DNA of 64,000 nucleotides. It comes from Ostrinia nubilalis (Eukaryota > Arthropoda > Insecta > Lepidoptera > Crambidae). The position numbers and the translations under genes are program-made. The stretch covers positions 6,760,501 through 6,824,500 of the forward strand of contig NC_087112.1 in the NCBI RefSeq assembly GCF_963855985.1. The letters are read 5' to 3'. How positions within the stretch are numbered: position 1 is the first letter of the stretch; each line of letters starts with the position of its first letter. The notes below the pieces were generated by a model. It saw only the letters and a program-made list of their open reading frames with translations, searched no databases and was not told the origin of the DNA. Below are positions 20,157-32,536 of this stretch, in pieces.

Positions 20157-21493
20157 ATAGGTACCTATTTGTTACATTACATGCGGGCACTTTTGGGTCT
20201 CCCCATCAGAGTCTATATCTATAAAGCATTTGTCACACTGGAATTCACTGGATACGTTCTGCCACAAACTTTTGTTCTGCGGCCTAGCTACGTCCCTACG
20301 CACCGGTCAGTTTGCGTTCTTTGCTCGTTCCCGCACTATCAGATCGCATCAATGTAAAACATTATAGAGCTGTCAATTTTGTTTACACGATGCGGGCTGC
20401 GATCTCTGACCTGACCGCAGACCGCATCCAGTGTGGCAAATCCTTAATTAAAGGTAATGATCGGGATTGTTTAACTATCTATTGATACAACACTATCAAT
20501 CAGGCAACGATAACATAATTGATTGAATAAACAAACATTTGCGATCTTTCAAGCACCATTACGCAAACAACATAAAGCAACCATCAAGCATTAATGACGT
20601 TGATACGGAAACCAAATGAAATAGTGCGTTCTTAGTCTTACAACGTAGGGCTGTTAAGGTTTATTTATTGAAACAGATACATTATCTTTTTTCTGAGAGA
20701 ATGAAGCGGTTTATCTATCGAATTCAGACATTAAACTTTGATTGGTACTTGTTTGAATAGTGTATTTGGTAGATACTACCGTTCTATTCATAAATTAATA
20801 AAACTTTAAGTTTTTTTTACCTGATTAGCATGATAGCTTTAAATTAAGACGGAATATGTTTCAGGAGAACAAAGATATTAGAGAAAATTACGTTAAAATG
20901 GTACTAAAATGACCGCTACCAATGTCGATTGTAATATTAATGTACTTAACCCATTTATAACTTTGCAATGCTAATATTAAGTACTTCTGTAATTAAATAG
21001 TTGGTGTATCGTAAATGATGAAGCAATTCTGTTTGTTCTCATCAAACAATCACAATCTTGAGTACATGTCATGTATGATGTTCAATGAACAAACTTACGA
21101 GTGAACGTGTTACCGTCGGTGAATCGGTTGGAAAACGGGCCATACCTGAAAAGAAGAAACACAACTCCGTTAATTTTCATATACTTATTTTAAAACATAA
21201 ATGAGCTTACAGTTATGACTACGAGTAACATGGTGTCTGTCTATAGTTGGACAACACTGAAGTATTTCACATAATGACATTTACAGGAGGGGCGCTAGTG
21301 GCGCTAGCTACTATCAATACTGGGATATTATAGTTCAAAATTTTGACATCAAAAATTTATGTAGTTCAAAAATTCAAAATTATAATAAGAAAATCGTTCT
21401 ACTTTATTCTGATATCTCTGTGCTTTGATTGACACCTGACAATCATAGTTTATAATAGCTAGTCCTTTGGCCGCAAAACACAAACATGCTATA
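20157..21493. other. No gene recognised
   Basis: About 1.3 kb of AT-rich sequence with no credible open frame. No transposon termini recognised. Confidence 0.5.
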
Positions 21494-21885
21494 GGTCTAG
21501 TCTCGCTTAACTCAGCCAGTGCTTGAGGTGTAGGAGCGGCACGGCAAGGGCGACATTGACATATTATGACGTGATCACGTGACTAGGGTTTCTGCTCGAG
21601 CTTTCTCGAACTCGAGAAAACTCGAGAAATTTAGCTTCATTCGAGACGAGAAAAAAATTACCGGAGCTCGAGAATTCTCGAGTTTCGATTTTGAAGCTTT
21701 AATGTTCTTAAAAGCCTATTTTCTTAGACAAAAGTAAGTTTTTAATTATTTAATAGTCAACGTTGCTTTTAGACTGGCCTAGTCTTTCCTTTTTTAACTG
21801 ATTTGATTTGCAAAAGTAATGATCTCAATCGAAACTAAGTACCTAATAATGTTCACCAACGAGTATGCTATTTATTATGTATGTG

Positions 21886-22229
21886 TTACAGGAAATGTAT
21901 GAAATCTAGGAATTGTATACTTTTCCTAGGAAATGTATACAATTCCGAAGCTTAAAATTTGTGTGCCATAGACAACTAGGCGTACAAAAAATTTGGCGAT
22001 TCGATAGAGACCCCGCGTAATCGGATGATGCAATATCCTCCCCTCGCACCGCATGTCCACGCGTATTTATTGAAATCTTAACATTTCCGATTGCTGTTTA
22101 GGAAATGTATAATTTTCCTAGGAAATGTGTCTAATATAATTTACATCACACATTTCCGGGTGATTTTAGGACTTATACACAATTCCTAGGAATTGTATAC
22201 AATGACGGATTTCATACATTTCCTGTAAC
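21886..22229. mobile_element. Small inverted-repeat element inside the hAT
   Basis: GTTACAGGAAATGTATGAAATC at the left and its complement at the right enclose further copies of TAGGAAATGTATA and its complement. About 340 bp, non-coding, TSD uncertain. It adds another layer to this nest. Confidence 0.6.
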
Positions 22230-22845
22230 ATATCGACGGCAGAAAGCGGAAATGTCGTATCTCAAAAATTGGCTAAAATGACTTTTAATTGTATTGTATT
22301 AAGAAAAAAAAGCCGCGTCGAATGGTGTATGTATCGTCTTTCTACGATGAAAAAAAATATAGATACGTCATAGAATTTTTTCCAGTTTTTTTACAATTTA
22401 CTTGACCAATTGCTGTAACTGGTCAAAAAAACGCAACTTTCGAAAATAAAATAGATACGACCACACTACTAGTATGTTAAACAGTTACAGCACTCTTTTT
22501 CTGAGTCGAACATTGATTTTTAAGGAGATACAGCATTTCAGCCGCCCTAAAATCTTACGATGTCGAACATACAGCAAATGAGCCGAACTGACGTGAGTAC
22601 TTATAAAATAGTTACTGCATTTCAAACGTATCATCTAATAGCGAAAATCTTACTAACATCATTAGAATAGAGTCTTGTTTTGTGTACAGCAAGTAATACG
22701 TCACTCTAGCAAAACAAACCCCCTCCACCCGCTGCGTCATACGCCATTCTGATCACGCGGCAGTTGTGCGTTAGCGCCGATAGTGAGAACGCAGAATTGT
22801 AAATTCTTAAAATAAATATTATTTTACATTTTTATTTGTTGTTTC

Positions 22846-25108
22846 GTTTCAGCCGAAAGACGTCCACTGCTGGACAAAGGCCTCCCCCAAGGATTTCCAC
22901 AAAGACCGGTCCTGCGCCGCTCGCATCCAGGCCACGCATTTTGTCTTGTCCATGTTCATTTTAAGACCCACTTATTGAGAGGCTCTACTGAGGCCATCGA
23001 GCATTGTGTTTAGGTCCTCCACGGTCTCAGCTATGACTACGATATCGTCCGCGAAACGAAGGTGGGTGATATACTCGCCGTTGATATTTATGCCGAATCC
23101 GCTCCAGTCCAGAAGCTTGAAAACATCTTCCAGGGCGGTGGTGAACAGTTTCGGAGATATGACATCTCCCTGTCTCACTCCTCGCTGCAACTGGATAAGT
23201 TTCGAGTTCTGATCCTGGAGGCGGACCAACATTGTAGCGTTTTCGTACAAGCCCTTCAGCACTTCGATGTATCTATAGTCAATTTGGCACCGTTGGAGAG
23301 ACTGTAGCACTGCCCAGGTCAGTCGAAGGCTTTTTCATAGTCCACAAACGCCTAAGTGGCTGATTATAATCTGCCGTAGCGTATGTATGTGGTATATGGT
23401 ACTAAAGCCTTTTCGGAAACCGGCTTGTTCGGGAGGCTGGAAGTCGTCGAGCCTGCGTGCGAGACGATTCGTGATGACTCTCGAAAACAGCTTGTAGACA
23501 TGGCTCAGAAGTGAGATAGGTCTATAAATTTTTCAACAAGGTTTTGTCGCCTTTTTTGAAGAAAAGTTTCACCACACTTCTGTGCCATGCCGTAGGCGTT
23601 TTTCCCTCAAGTATGACGGAATCGAACAGCCTCTGAAGAGCCTTTAGTACCGGCGTTCCACCTGCTTTCAGAAGCTCAGCCGTGATTACATCATCACCCG
23701 GTGCCTTGTTGTTTTTCAGCAGTTTAAGAGCCATTCTAATCTCGTACAGACTGACGTCCGGGATATCTTCGGTGTAGTGTCGGATGAATCTAGCTTTTGG
23801 GTCTTCAGCTAGATTTGGGAAGTACACTCGTGTATAATTGTCCGTAGAACTTCTCAACTTCTTCCAATAACTCAGGCCCCGACGAGATGTCTCTGCCATC
23901 CTCGGTCTTCAGCTTGGTCAGTTGACTTTGGCCAACAGACAGATCCCTTGCGAACACTTTAGAGCCTTTGTTACGCTCAATCGCCTCTTTAATACGATCT
24001 GTATTAAATTGGCGTAGGTCGCGAGTCAAAGACTTGGAGATCTGTCTGTTAAGACGCCGATACTGAGCAGCATCTTTAGAGGACTGCAGAACCAAGTTTC
24101 GTCTCTCTTCTATAAGTTTATTGGTGAGGTCAGAGATCTTTTTGGTTTCTTTTGAACGACGGGTTTTAAAGAACTTAGACCCAGTCGTTTGGACAATTTC
24201 CACGAACCTGTCATTGTATTCGTCCACAATTTCGCAGTCTCCCAAGAATCCCAGGCATTCGAAACGATTTTGCAACTCGAGCTGAAAGCTTTCGGGGTTT
24301 TGGAGTTGGATGGGCGCTGGGCGGAGCGTAGACTTCATCAGTCGACGCCTCTCGAGCTTCACAACGGTAAAATGGGACCGGGAGCTATGTATGTATGGCT
24401 CTGGAAATATCCTCATATACATATAGTCTCCACTTCGTCGTCGGGGTGTTCCGTGGTCGGTGCGTATACCTGTATGACCTTCAGCGAATACCGTTTGGTG
24501 ATTCTGAGTATAAGGTACGCTACCCTCGCCGAAATACTCTCGATCTGGACCACGTTGTTGACAAGGGACTTGTGGACGATAAACCCGACACCACCCTGGG
24601 ACTGTTGGTTGCCCTCCCGGAAATAGAGCAGGTTTCCGGATTTCAGGATTATGGTGTCCTCCCCCTCTCTTCGGACTTCGCATAATCCTACGATATCCCA
24701 CCGCAACCTGCTCAGTTCTTCCTCGAATTCGGCGAGCCTCACGTCAGGCCGCAGCGTGCGAGTGTTAAATGTTGCCAGGGCCAGAGGTCGTCGGGGTTGG
24801 TAGCCTGTCGGTACCCGGTGATTCTTAGCACCTCTCGCCCCAACGTTACCGTGACCGCTACCGTGGCCCGGGATAGTAGGGCCGCCGGGGACTAGGGGCC
24901 GTGTTTTTTTGTGTCTCTTCATGAGGGGATTTTGCCTTAATCGCCACGCTTGGCAGGCGGGTTAGCGATCGCAGTTTTTTTTTGTGAGGTTTCGCACGCA
25001 GACGCTGCTGCCCGTCCGGTGCTGCAGGGATTTTGTCGCCTATTACGACACGCCTCCTGTTGGCGGTGGGGAAGAGTATTCTTTATGGCCCCCCCCCCCA
25101 CACGGCAC
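22846..25108 (-). mobile_element. Degraded RTE LINE with 9-bp TSD
   Basis: The minus strand begins GTGCCGTGTGGGG at 25108 and ends at GGCTGAAACG (22846), flanked by TTGTTGTTT at 22837-22845 and 25109-25117. It has both RTE ends but is 2.26 kb instead of 3.17 kb because of at least two internal deletions. A run of about 13 Gs replaces part of the leader. Confidence 0.88.
22972..24922 (-). pseudogene. RTE polyprotein, deleted and frameshifted
   Basis: The minus strand starts at 24922 like the full-length protein (RPLVPGG, then the endonuclease start) and is then broken. An in-frame loss equivalent to residues 186-292 of the intact protein removes the endonuclease motifs GDFNAR and GSDH. Frame changes follow, for example near 24415, 23820 and 23530. 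The RT part still shows APGDDVITAELL, GVRQGDVISP and FADD. The coding end just after residue ~770 is joined straight to the last ~40 codons' region, so most of the C-terminal domain is gone. Not functional. Confidence 0.85.
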
Positions 25109-26739
25109 TTGTTGTTTACGTGTTTAAAAATAATAAATGGCAAACCTCAGGACAAAGTATAAGTAAGTGATTGTTGCAAGCAATAAAGAGAAAGTATAGC
25201 AGACTGATTTATGTAACTAATGAACAAAGAAGGAAAAGTAACATGATGATTATTTTTATTTAGTTTAAAAACTAATACTGAATTTAGCAGATTGATTGTT
25301 GAAACTAATGAAGAAGAAAAACTATGGCAGGCTGATTGTTAAACTTTTAAAGAGAAAGTGTATGCTTCTTAAAATTAATGAAGAAGAGAGATAAACTAAT
25401 AAAGAAGAATATTTTAGTCGGACTGATTATTATAATTAAAAAACAGACTGATTTTTTTGTGCCATTACATTCTTAAAATTTAAATAAAACAGTTAAGAAA
25501 AAGATACAGTATTTTATTGTTTTCACATCTCTGACTCTTATTGTAGATAAAACATTTCAAATGTAGAAAGTTATTTCATTATAAGGTCCATACAGCTAAA
25601 TAGCCCTGTACAGTTTATCGTTTCTTTGAGATACAGCAGATCCGCTGCCTGGGAATTGAAGTCAACTTAAATAAGCCATACATTTTACCTTCCTGATACA
25701 ACATTTCTGCAGCTCGACATTAAAAAATCAATTGCTGTAACTAGTCAAAAGTCAATGAAGTAGTAACTCTAGATTATTCCAATCACCTTTATTAAATAAA
25801 GTTTAATTAGTAGACAAAACATGTAAAATTTCAGCTTTCTAACTTTCTTAATTTAAGATTTATGAATTTTTGAAATAGTTTTTTTGCTCTGGTGTAAAAT
25901 CGGACTTTTTGAGATACGACAAAATCGCTTTCTGCCGTCGATATGTTTAATCTGACTTATTTAAACACTGAAAAATTTGTTAACTAGACAGTCACCTTAC
26001 CTAACAGACGTTAGGTTAGGTATTCGTGCCTCCTCGTAAAGTTTATTCAAGTAGTTATCTGTAAGAAATTAAAAAAAAAAATATTAAAAAGTTTTTTTTT
26101 GTTCATAAAAAAAACTATTTATCGTAATTTTGCTATTTGGACTTGTGTTCTTTAGAAAACAAGTGATTCAATTGTAGCTCCAGATTTTTATTGTTATTTA
26201 TCCTTAAAGTACACGCGACTTTATGACTTTTGTTATTAATTAGTAGGTAAATATTAATTATGAAAGAAGATTTTATTTTTTGTTTATTTCCTTACCAAAA
26301 TAAGTGTTACTAAATTCTAATATTGATTGTTGTGCATAAAAGTAGGTATAATAGATTAAAAAAACCTGTGTTTTTATTAAATTTCAACCGATTTCAGCAG
26401 TTTTCATTAAAAGACTCGAGACCCGAGAAAACTCGAGACTATGGCCTCGAGAATTCTCGAAACTCGAGAAAAAAAATAGGTCGAGAAATCAGAAATCCTA
26501 CACGTGACAGAGCATACAAATCCGAAGGATATCTGAAGTCTCGCTGACGTTACAAAAACACCCCCCCTCGTGCCGCTCCCATACCTCAGGCACTGACTGA
26601 GTTAAGCGCTAGACCACTAAACTTTAAATATTACTGCACTTAATAACACAATACCAATAAGTACAATATTATCAAAACACTTAAAGTTATCTGTTTAATC
26701 TGGCTACCGATCTCGACACTTGTAACGGTAGGTGTGGTT

Positions 26740-27030
26740 ATCAGCTGACACAACATGGAAATGAGGTCAAGCACCTACCAAGTCAAAGCGTTACGTCAGC
26801 GCTAAGTCAATTAAATACCATAAGATTATGGAATTCTGGAGGAAGGTTACTCTACGGACCTAATAGAAGAAGAAGAACTAAGTCCAGTATTTGAGAACTG
26901 GATTCGGTTATGGAAATTGGGTCAAGCACCTACCAAAGTACCAAGTCAAGACGGTTACGTCAGCGTTAAGTCAATTAATGGTATACCATACGATTATGGT
27001 GGAATTATGTGGGGAGGTTACTCTATGGGT
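26740..27030. repeat. Tandem duplication, ~125-bp units
   Basis: Two diverged direct copies about 165 bp apart share GGTCAAGCACCTACCAA, GGTTACGTCAGCG and TAAGTCAATTAA, each ending at GGTTACTCTA. A GAAGAAGAAGAA stretch lies between them. Confidence 0.65.
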
Positions 27031-27261
27031 AGACGGCTACCGTAGACTTGAAAATGAACAATATTAGAACAATTATGAATCGACACTAAAACATGAATAA
27101 TTCAGATAAAGATTCAAGCCAATCACTGGTCTGAATCAATTTTCAATCTAGATTTGTTTGAGCTTCGTTTTGTCTGAAGGTGAATTTAATTTTACAGTCA
27201 GTCTACGACGATACTAAACAGCATTTTAGCATCAACAGAATAGGCCAATACTTACCGGTCA

Positions 27262-27328
27262 TTATGGAAATCATAAGGGAGGCCTCTGTTCAGCAGTGGA
27301 CGTCCTATGGCTGAAATGATGATGATTA
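27262..27328 (+). mobile_element. RTE LINE tail remnant, (ATG)n
   Basis: TATGGAAATCATAAGGGAGG through CAGCAGTGGACGTCCTATGG and a short GATGATGAT tail. About 65 bp of the 3' end only. Confidence 0.7.
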
Positions 27329-27408
27329 AAAAGTAAAAACAGATACAAATAAATAAGAATAACATCCGTAAAAGTCCAATCTTGTTATTTCATCAAATAA
27401 AGGCAATT

Positions 27409-27629
27409 TCTCTTCTTCTTCGTCGCTACACTCTTGCCAGAGTGGTCGTGGTCGTCACGCCTGGTTTGGTGGCAAGCTTCACAATCCGTCGCCATTCCAC
27501 CCGCACTGCAGACTTTTTTGTACACGTGGAGTGGACCATTGAGTGCGGTTTTGAAATGATCAGTCCAGCTCAAGCTCAAAGGCGACCTGCCGCGCGCTCT
27601 GCAAGACAAGTCGTTCAACAGATGCGCAG
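27409..27629 (-). mobile_element. LINE 3' fragment of a second family
   Basis: The minus strand codes for a C-terminal peptide including VEWRRIVKLATKPG, ends in a stop and is followed by GAAGAAGAAG. That resembles the C-terminal end of RTE/Jockey-like LINE proteins, but it is not the RTE family found elsewhere here. Nearly the same AAGGCAATTTC lies on both sides (27403 and 27631), consistent with a TSD. Family not identified. Confidence 0.5.
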
Positions 27630-27639
27630 AAGGCAATTT

Positions 27640-27790
27640 CGTTCGTTCGTTTCAGCCGAAAGACGTCCACTGCTGGACAAAGGCCTCCCCCAAGGATTTC
27701 CACAAACACCGGTCCTGCGCCGCTCACATAGGCCTCCCACTAAGTGGACCGACGATCTGGTGAATGTCGCGGGAGAGGCCTGGATGCGAG
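27640..27790. mobile_element. RTE insertion with inverted 5' part
   Basis: 27640-27722 is the RTE 3' end on the minus strand, tail included (GTTCGTTCGTTTCAGCCGAA on the plus strand). 27729-27790 is the adjoining upstream RTE segment on the plus strand (GTGGACCGACGATCTGGTGA). The whole 151-bp unit is flanked by AGAAGGCAATTT (27628-27639 and 27791-27802). One TSD around two oppositely oriented, almost adjoining LINE segments is the signature of twin priming. Confidence 0.85.
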
Positions 27791-28111
27791 AGAAGGCAAT
27801 TTAAGAGACCACAATTCTATCACTGCAAAATCTTAACGTCTCAATCATCAAACTCCAAAATTGAGCTACACTGTTGTGCGTGCCGCAATTGCGTGCGCGC
27901 ATCCATCTCAATTGGATGATGGCCGGGGTCACGATAATTGGGATGTTATGCAGTTAACTGGTAACGCGATAATTTTTCTAGCGATGTGGGAATTGACATC
28001 ATCGAGGGATGCGTGTGAGCACAGCTACTGTCAAACTTGTGTTGTCATCATCATCATTAGCATCTTTTCGTCTCCACTGCAGGAATATGACCCAGCAAGT
28101 ACTTAGAGGAT

Positions 28112-28245
28112 TGTAAATAATCTCAAAGTTGCACAGCGTGCTATGGAGAGGGCTATGCTCGGTGGTTCTTTAAGAGATCGAATCAGAAATGAGGAGATCC
28201 GTAAACGAACTAAAGTCGTTGAAATGATCATGATGCTGAAGTAGA
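28112..28245 (+). mobile_element. RTE LINE internal fragment
   Basis: Reads KVAQRAMERAMLG and SLRDRIRNEEIRKRTKV, equal to residues ~875-905 of the RTE protein, then diverges into ATGATCATGATG. No tail or TSD resolved. Confidence 0.7.
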
Positions 28246-31157
28246 GAATTTGACTGATCAGAAACGAGTTTGCAAACGATAATGTCGCATATCAGAAGTT
28301 ATGTGGCTGTACGTACATGAAGGTACTATTTTACAGTCAACCTTTTAAATCAATTTAAAGGCTTCTGAGTTCCTGAATCTTAAAATAAATTCAAAACTAC
28401 CGTGTGGCAATGGCGTGTTAGAATACATGACGTAGGTGGTCCAGTACTACTACTACTATGTTACATCATTAATTCTAAGGTACAAAATGGCCACCGTAAA
28501 ACAGTGAAAACATGAGGCAAAGGGAATATCACACATTATAAAATCCACGGAGCGACAGTGGCTGTTAGGGCGCTGCTGCCTGTAGGGCTGCCACCTAGCT
28601 TACACTTACATCAACCATGTGAAAAAACAAGGTAAAGTTATATCCGAATATTCCCAATTTTCATTGATTCCCGTGTAGCTAGGATCGTCAGCTTGTGTCC
28701 GCCAACAAACAAATATTGAATGCCGAGTTTATCCCAGGGGAAAATTAAACTAGTCTAGATGGATGGATATCATCCCAAACGAAAGTAAAACCTTGAAAAA
28801 ATAATGCATTGTCAATCCGTCTAAACATTTGCATCTTTTTCCTTCCATCATTTGTTAGCACTGATTCCAGTGTTAATACAGTTGAAGATAATATCATTTG
28901 TAATGTGAATAGTGTAATAACTAACCCTTTTTTTTCATGCATTTTCCAATCGAAGAAAAAAAACTAATAACTAACCCTACGTTGGACCTAAGTAAATAGA
29001 TAAATCTTACCCCGTCGGATGGTAACCCTATCCATGCATGGTTAGCAGTCAAAAGGCTCGTATAAATAAAATATGACTTAGTGTACGTCATTTCTACCAA
29101 CTGCAGAGAAGAGGCTAGCTTTTTACAGTTTTACAGTCTGAAAAAATAACTTAACAATTTTCTACACGTGTAACGTAAGGGACTAACATCAGATTTGTCT
29201 CTGTACTCTGTATTCACTCAATCGCTTCATAATAACATTTCCTTCTTCCATTTTCGTTAATATTTTTGTCACAGACTATTTAAGTTCAGAAGAGTCATGT
29301 TTCTCAAACCGGCGAGAACCGCTGAGTAATTATTCACTGTATCACCGCCTCTAGACGTAGTAATTTGCGGCAACTGACAGTGTTATAAATTAGTTCAACT
29401 TACTATGAACCCGCTCATTATGAGGTATAAGACGCACGACGGGTGTTGTAGTGATGCTACATATGAACATGGTAGAATATTTTGAAACATTATTACCTAC
29501 ATGACATTCAGTTTAAATCTTTATTCACTGAATTTTCCCTAAGTAGCTGATTAACTAAGACATAATTGTAGCATTAGTGTATTTGTAACTTGTCTACTAT
29601 ATGGATTCTGTAAGACTACAGAGCCTCTGGAAGGCATCGGTCTACGTTCGAACTTTCCACATTTAATACGTTAATCTGAGATCTGCTTTAGTACCTACTC
29701 ATTGACAAAGATGACAGTGACAAGTTTCAAATGCGTATCTATCACTTGCTAGTAACCGAAAACCGCCTACTCACTCGATGCATTGCCTTCAACACCGATA
29801 TACCTACCCACCAGTCGTCCATTTAACCACAACACTATTGTGTAGGCAAAATCAATATGCGTCGCTTCTGTCTCCATTTTATATGGGTCATCGGGCATCC
29901 GTCAGCCATGCCTGACTGAAATAGATGAGGGTGTTTTATGACGGCTCTTTTATCGCCTCCGTGGAAATCTGGTTACACTGGAAAGGTTACAAGATAATGC
30001 TATTTTGATTGGGAAAAATGGTTTCATGTTTATTCGTAAAAAGCAAAGGCGAGTGTTGTGAAGAAAGACTGACATTTCTCATATTGTGACAAGTAATATT
30101 TGAATACAGAATACACATATCAGTCAGAATACGCAAAACGTTAGCGCGACAAGCGTACAAATCATTACTTGTGTTGTACACCTCAACTCTTGCTGCGCGA
30201 CCTATTACTATAAATGGACGATAGATGGCGTTGTACCAATTCTACATTGCGGTGTGAAAGTATTTATCTGCTTCATCACTACCGTGGGAAGAGAGAACAT
30301 CTGTTGAGAAAACAGTTGTGAATAACACGCATCAGTAAATTTTTGATACCGGATTTATTTATTTACTAGAATAAATAACTTTTATCTATTAGAATACATG
30401 AGAAGCTTATCGGTGGATACAGTAATTGTTGGTATACATTAATTGTATTTATTTTATTTTTTCCGATAAAGATAAAAGTAGTTAGTGTTATTAGCTGATT
30501 AAATATACGAAACCACAGAAATACATTCACCAAAATAACGGGCCAATGTTTTTACGAGCAATATTTTAGCGCCGATAAGTTATGTTGTCCTGTAGCCATA
30601 GAATAGACATAAACAGAGAGCTCACTTGACTTGATTGTCATTATATTTTTTTCTATCATATTCACGTTTTGTGACAGGGAAAGATCAACGAATTAAAGAA
30701 CTATAGTGTTATTTTTTACCTATACAATAAAAATACATTACACAGCACCATCTGGTTTTGTCAAGAAAGAAAAGTTTCATTAAAATCAAGTTACAGAGCG
30801 CAAGTGTTGCTGGCCATACTAATAGATAGACAGACCTAGACCAGACCCTAGACCTATCATTAACGAATCAGCGATTAGCATCAGAATTAGTTTTTTACCC
30901 AATAAATATTTCCGGTACCCATATGGCTTACGATAGCTGCATACGTTTCATAAACGACACTATGATTTGTGCCTATCCTTTAAAGCTGGCGGTACTTCTG
31001 TATTTATTTCCACTATGCCCTAACCGAGGAAGTATCTGATACTGTTCGTGATAGTTCCACGTTTGATGTCAGCGTTTTATAAATGGTATTTCCTATCTGG
31101 AGGATTGGGATATCGGGAACTGTGGCATGAAGATTACATTCGATTTACTCGATACCA
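28246..31157. other. No gene recognised (2.9 kb)
   Basis: The longest stretch without recognised elements. Composition is ordinary and open frames (28745-28942, 29987-30181 on the minus strand) are short with no motif. If the window contains host regulatory DNA, this is one of the better candidates, but nothing specific supports that. Confidence 0.5.
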
Positions 31158-31160
31158 TTA

Positions 31161-31433
31161 GGGCTTGTTCCCACGGAGGCATCCGTTTTTTCCAGGAACT
31201 GTTTTTGCAGGATTTCATTTAGTATGAACGTGTTTTAATATTAACGTTCTCACGAATATTCCGTTTGCAATGTCCCGCAAAAAATCGATCCGTTCGAATT
31301 TGTATGTTAATTCGAATTTACACACATTTATGTGTGTTCACATGACAATCCAGTTTTGCGGGATCCAGTAATATAGTCCTGCAAAACTGGACTGTCATTT
31401 CAGTCAGGCTCAGATTGCTATGGGAACGAGTCC
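31161..31433. mobile_element. MITE, PIF/Harbinger-like, TTA target duplication
   Basis: Ends GGGCTTGTTCCCA and TGGGAACGAGTCC are flanked by TTA at 31158-31160 and 31434-31436. 273 bp, with internal self-complementary pieces (TCCAGTTTTGCGGGA and AGTCCTGCAAAACTGGA). Non-coding. Confidence 0.75.
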
Positions 31434-31612
31434 TTATGGATAAAAGAAATTGTATCGTTTATAACTAAAATACATACGTATTGCTATTGAATCCTCGAAG
31501 ATTTCCTGGATTATTTCTAAATGGAACTCATTTGTGATGAGCAGACTGGAAATTAAGTATGATTTAGATACTTTCTACACTCTTCAATAAATTAAAATGA
31601 TCAGTGTACCTA

Positions 31613-31775
31613 CCATGAGTTTACGTTAGGTGTGCTCGCTAGCGAAAACGTCAAAAATCTCTATGGAGATTTTGTTTCTTGAAAGTAGCCGCTAGGGGCG
31701 CTGCACAATATGTCATACAATTAATGTCATTTTTTTACGCAGTCGCTAGCGAGCACACGTAACGTAAACTCATGG
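31613..31775. mobile_element. MITE with ~30-bp inverted repeats, TA target
   Basis: CCATGAGTTTACGTTAGGTG and GTGCTCGCTAGCG at the left match the complement of the right end (one base differs near position 17). TA flanks both sides (31611-31612 and 31776-31777), which suggests a Tc1/mariner-type donor. Diverged relatives are at 5433-5603 and inside the next element at about 32900-33025. Confidence 0.8.
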
Positions 31776-31957
31776 TAAGGGGGCGTCCATAAATTACGTG
31801 AGACTTTTAGGGGGGGGAGGGGGTCAACAAAAACCTCACTAAATCTCACGTGGGGGAGAGGGGGGGTCTCAGGAAATATCACGTAATTTTTTCCACAAGA
31901 AATAGAGAAATAGAGTTTGCCAGAAAACTGGGTTTAAAACTTAAGTAAAAAAATTGG

Positions 31958-32536
31958 CCAAGTGCGTGTCCTGCCACGCGCAGTGTAGGGTTCCGTAGTT
32001 GTCCGTCGTTAACAAAATATATTTCAGAAGCAACCAATTACTTCATCTAAAGTAGCTTTTAATATTTTCTTCTAAGGATTTTTTATTAGATATGAAATTT
32101 TATAATACATGAGTTAAATGACTATTACTCTTAAACCAACTGACCCTAACCGTTATAGTTTTCTTGAAAGTTCATAAAAAGCAGTATTGTTATGAATTTT
32201 TCCAGATTTTTCAAGCCAACAGTCTAGTTTTTAGAGGGGGGGACGCCCTACTCGAACAAAAATTGGCACTTTAAACTTTAATAGTTTGCAAACGGATCCC
32301 TAAATCGAAAAATAGTCTTTGAAACCCCCAAGTCATCCAACGATAGCCTACACGATGGTGTAGAAGATGAAAAAAAATCATCCCCACTTTACATGTAGGG
32401 GAGCTACCCTAAAAAAATATTTTTTCAAAATTTTATTCTACCGTTTTGTCTAGTGCCAATAGTTTCCAAGCAAAACCTCGGACAGACAGACATATCGAAA
32501 CTATAAGGGTTCCTTGTCAGGACTACGGGACCCTCA
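31958..32536 (+). repeat. Dispersed repeat, AGGGTTCCGTAG type, nested
   Basis: Starts GGCCAAGTGCGTGTCCTGCC followed by AGGGTTCCGTAG and ends GGACTACGGGACCCTCAAAA. These boundary sequences are common in lepidopteran genomes (recalled, not checked). It sits inside the TAA-flanked transposon. An isolated AGGGTTCCGTA also occurs at 8159. Confidence 0.55.

Larger units (their letters stand above)
21584..26500. mobile_element. hAT-type non-autonomous element, itself invaded
   Basis: Ends TAGGGTTTCTG (left) and CAGAAATCCTA (right) are flanked by the perfect 8-bp repeat CACGTGAC (21576-21583 and 26501-26508), which fits hAT. Both subterminal regions are rich in CTCGAG/TCTCGAG repeats (21597-21690 and 26415-26490). 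Subtracting the RTE (22846-25108) leaves about 2.6 kb without a recognisable transposase. The motif TATCGACGGCAGAAAGCG occurs in opposite orientations at about 22230 and 25950, and CAATTGCTGTAACTRGTCAA in the same orientation at about 22415 and 25730. Confidence 0.75.
21494..26615. mobile_element. MITE split by a later hAT insertion
   Basis: Left part (21494-21583) and right part (26501-26615) carry inverted ends: GGTCTAG, then GCTTAACTCAGYCAGTGCYT and GGAGCGGCACG. With the inner insertion removed they form an element of about 200 bp. The left arm has three extra bases after GGTCTAG. No clear TSD. Confidence 0.65.
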
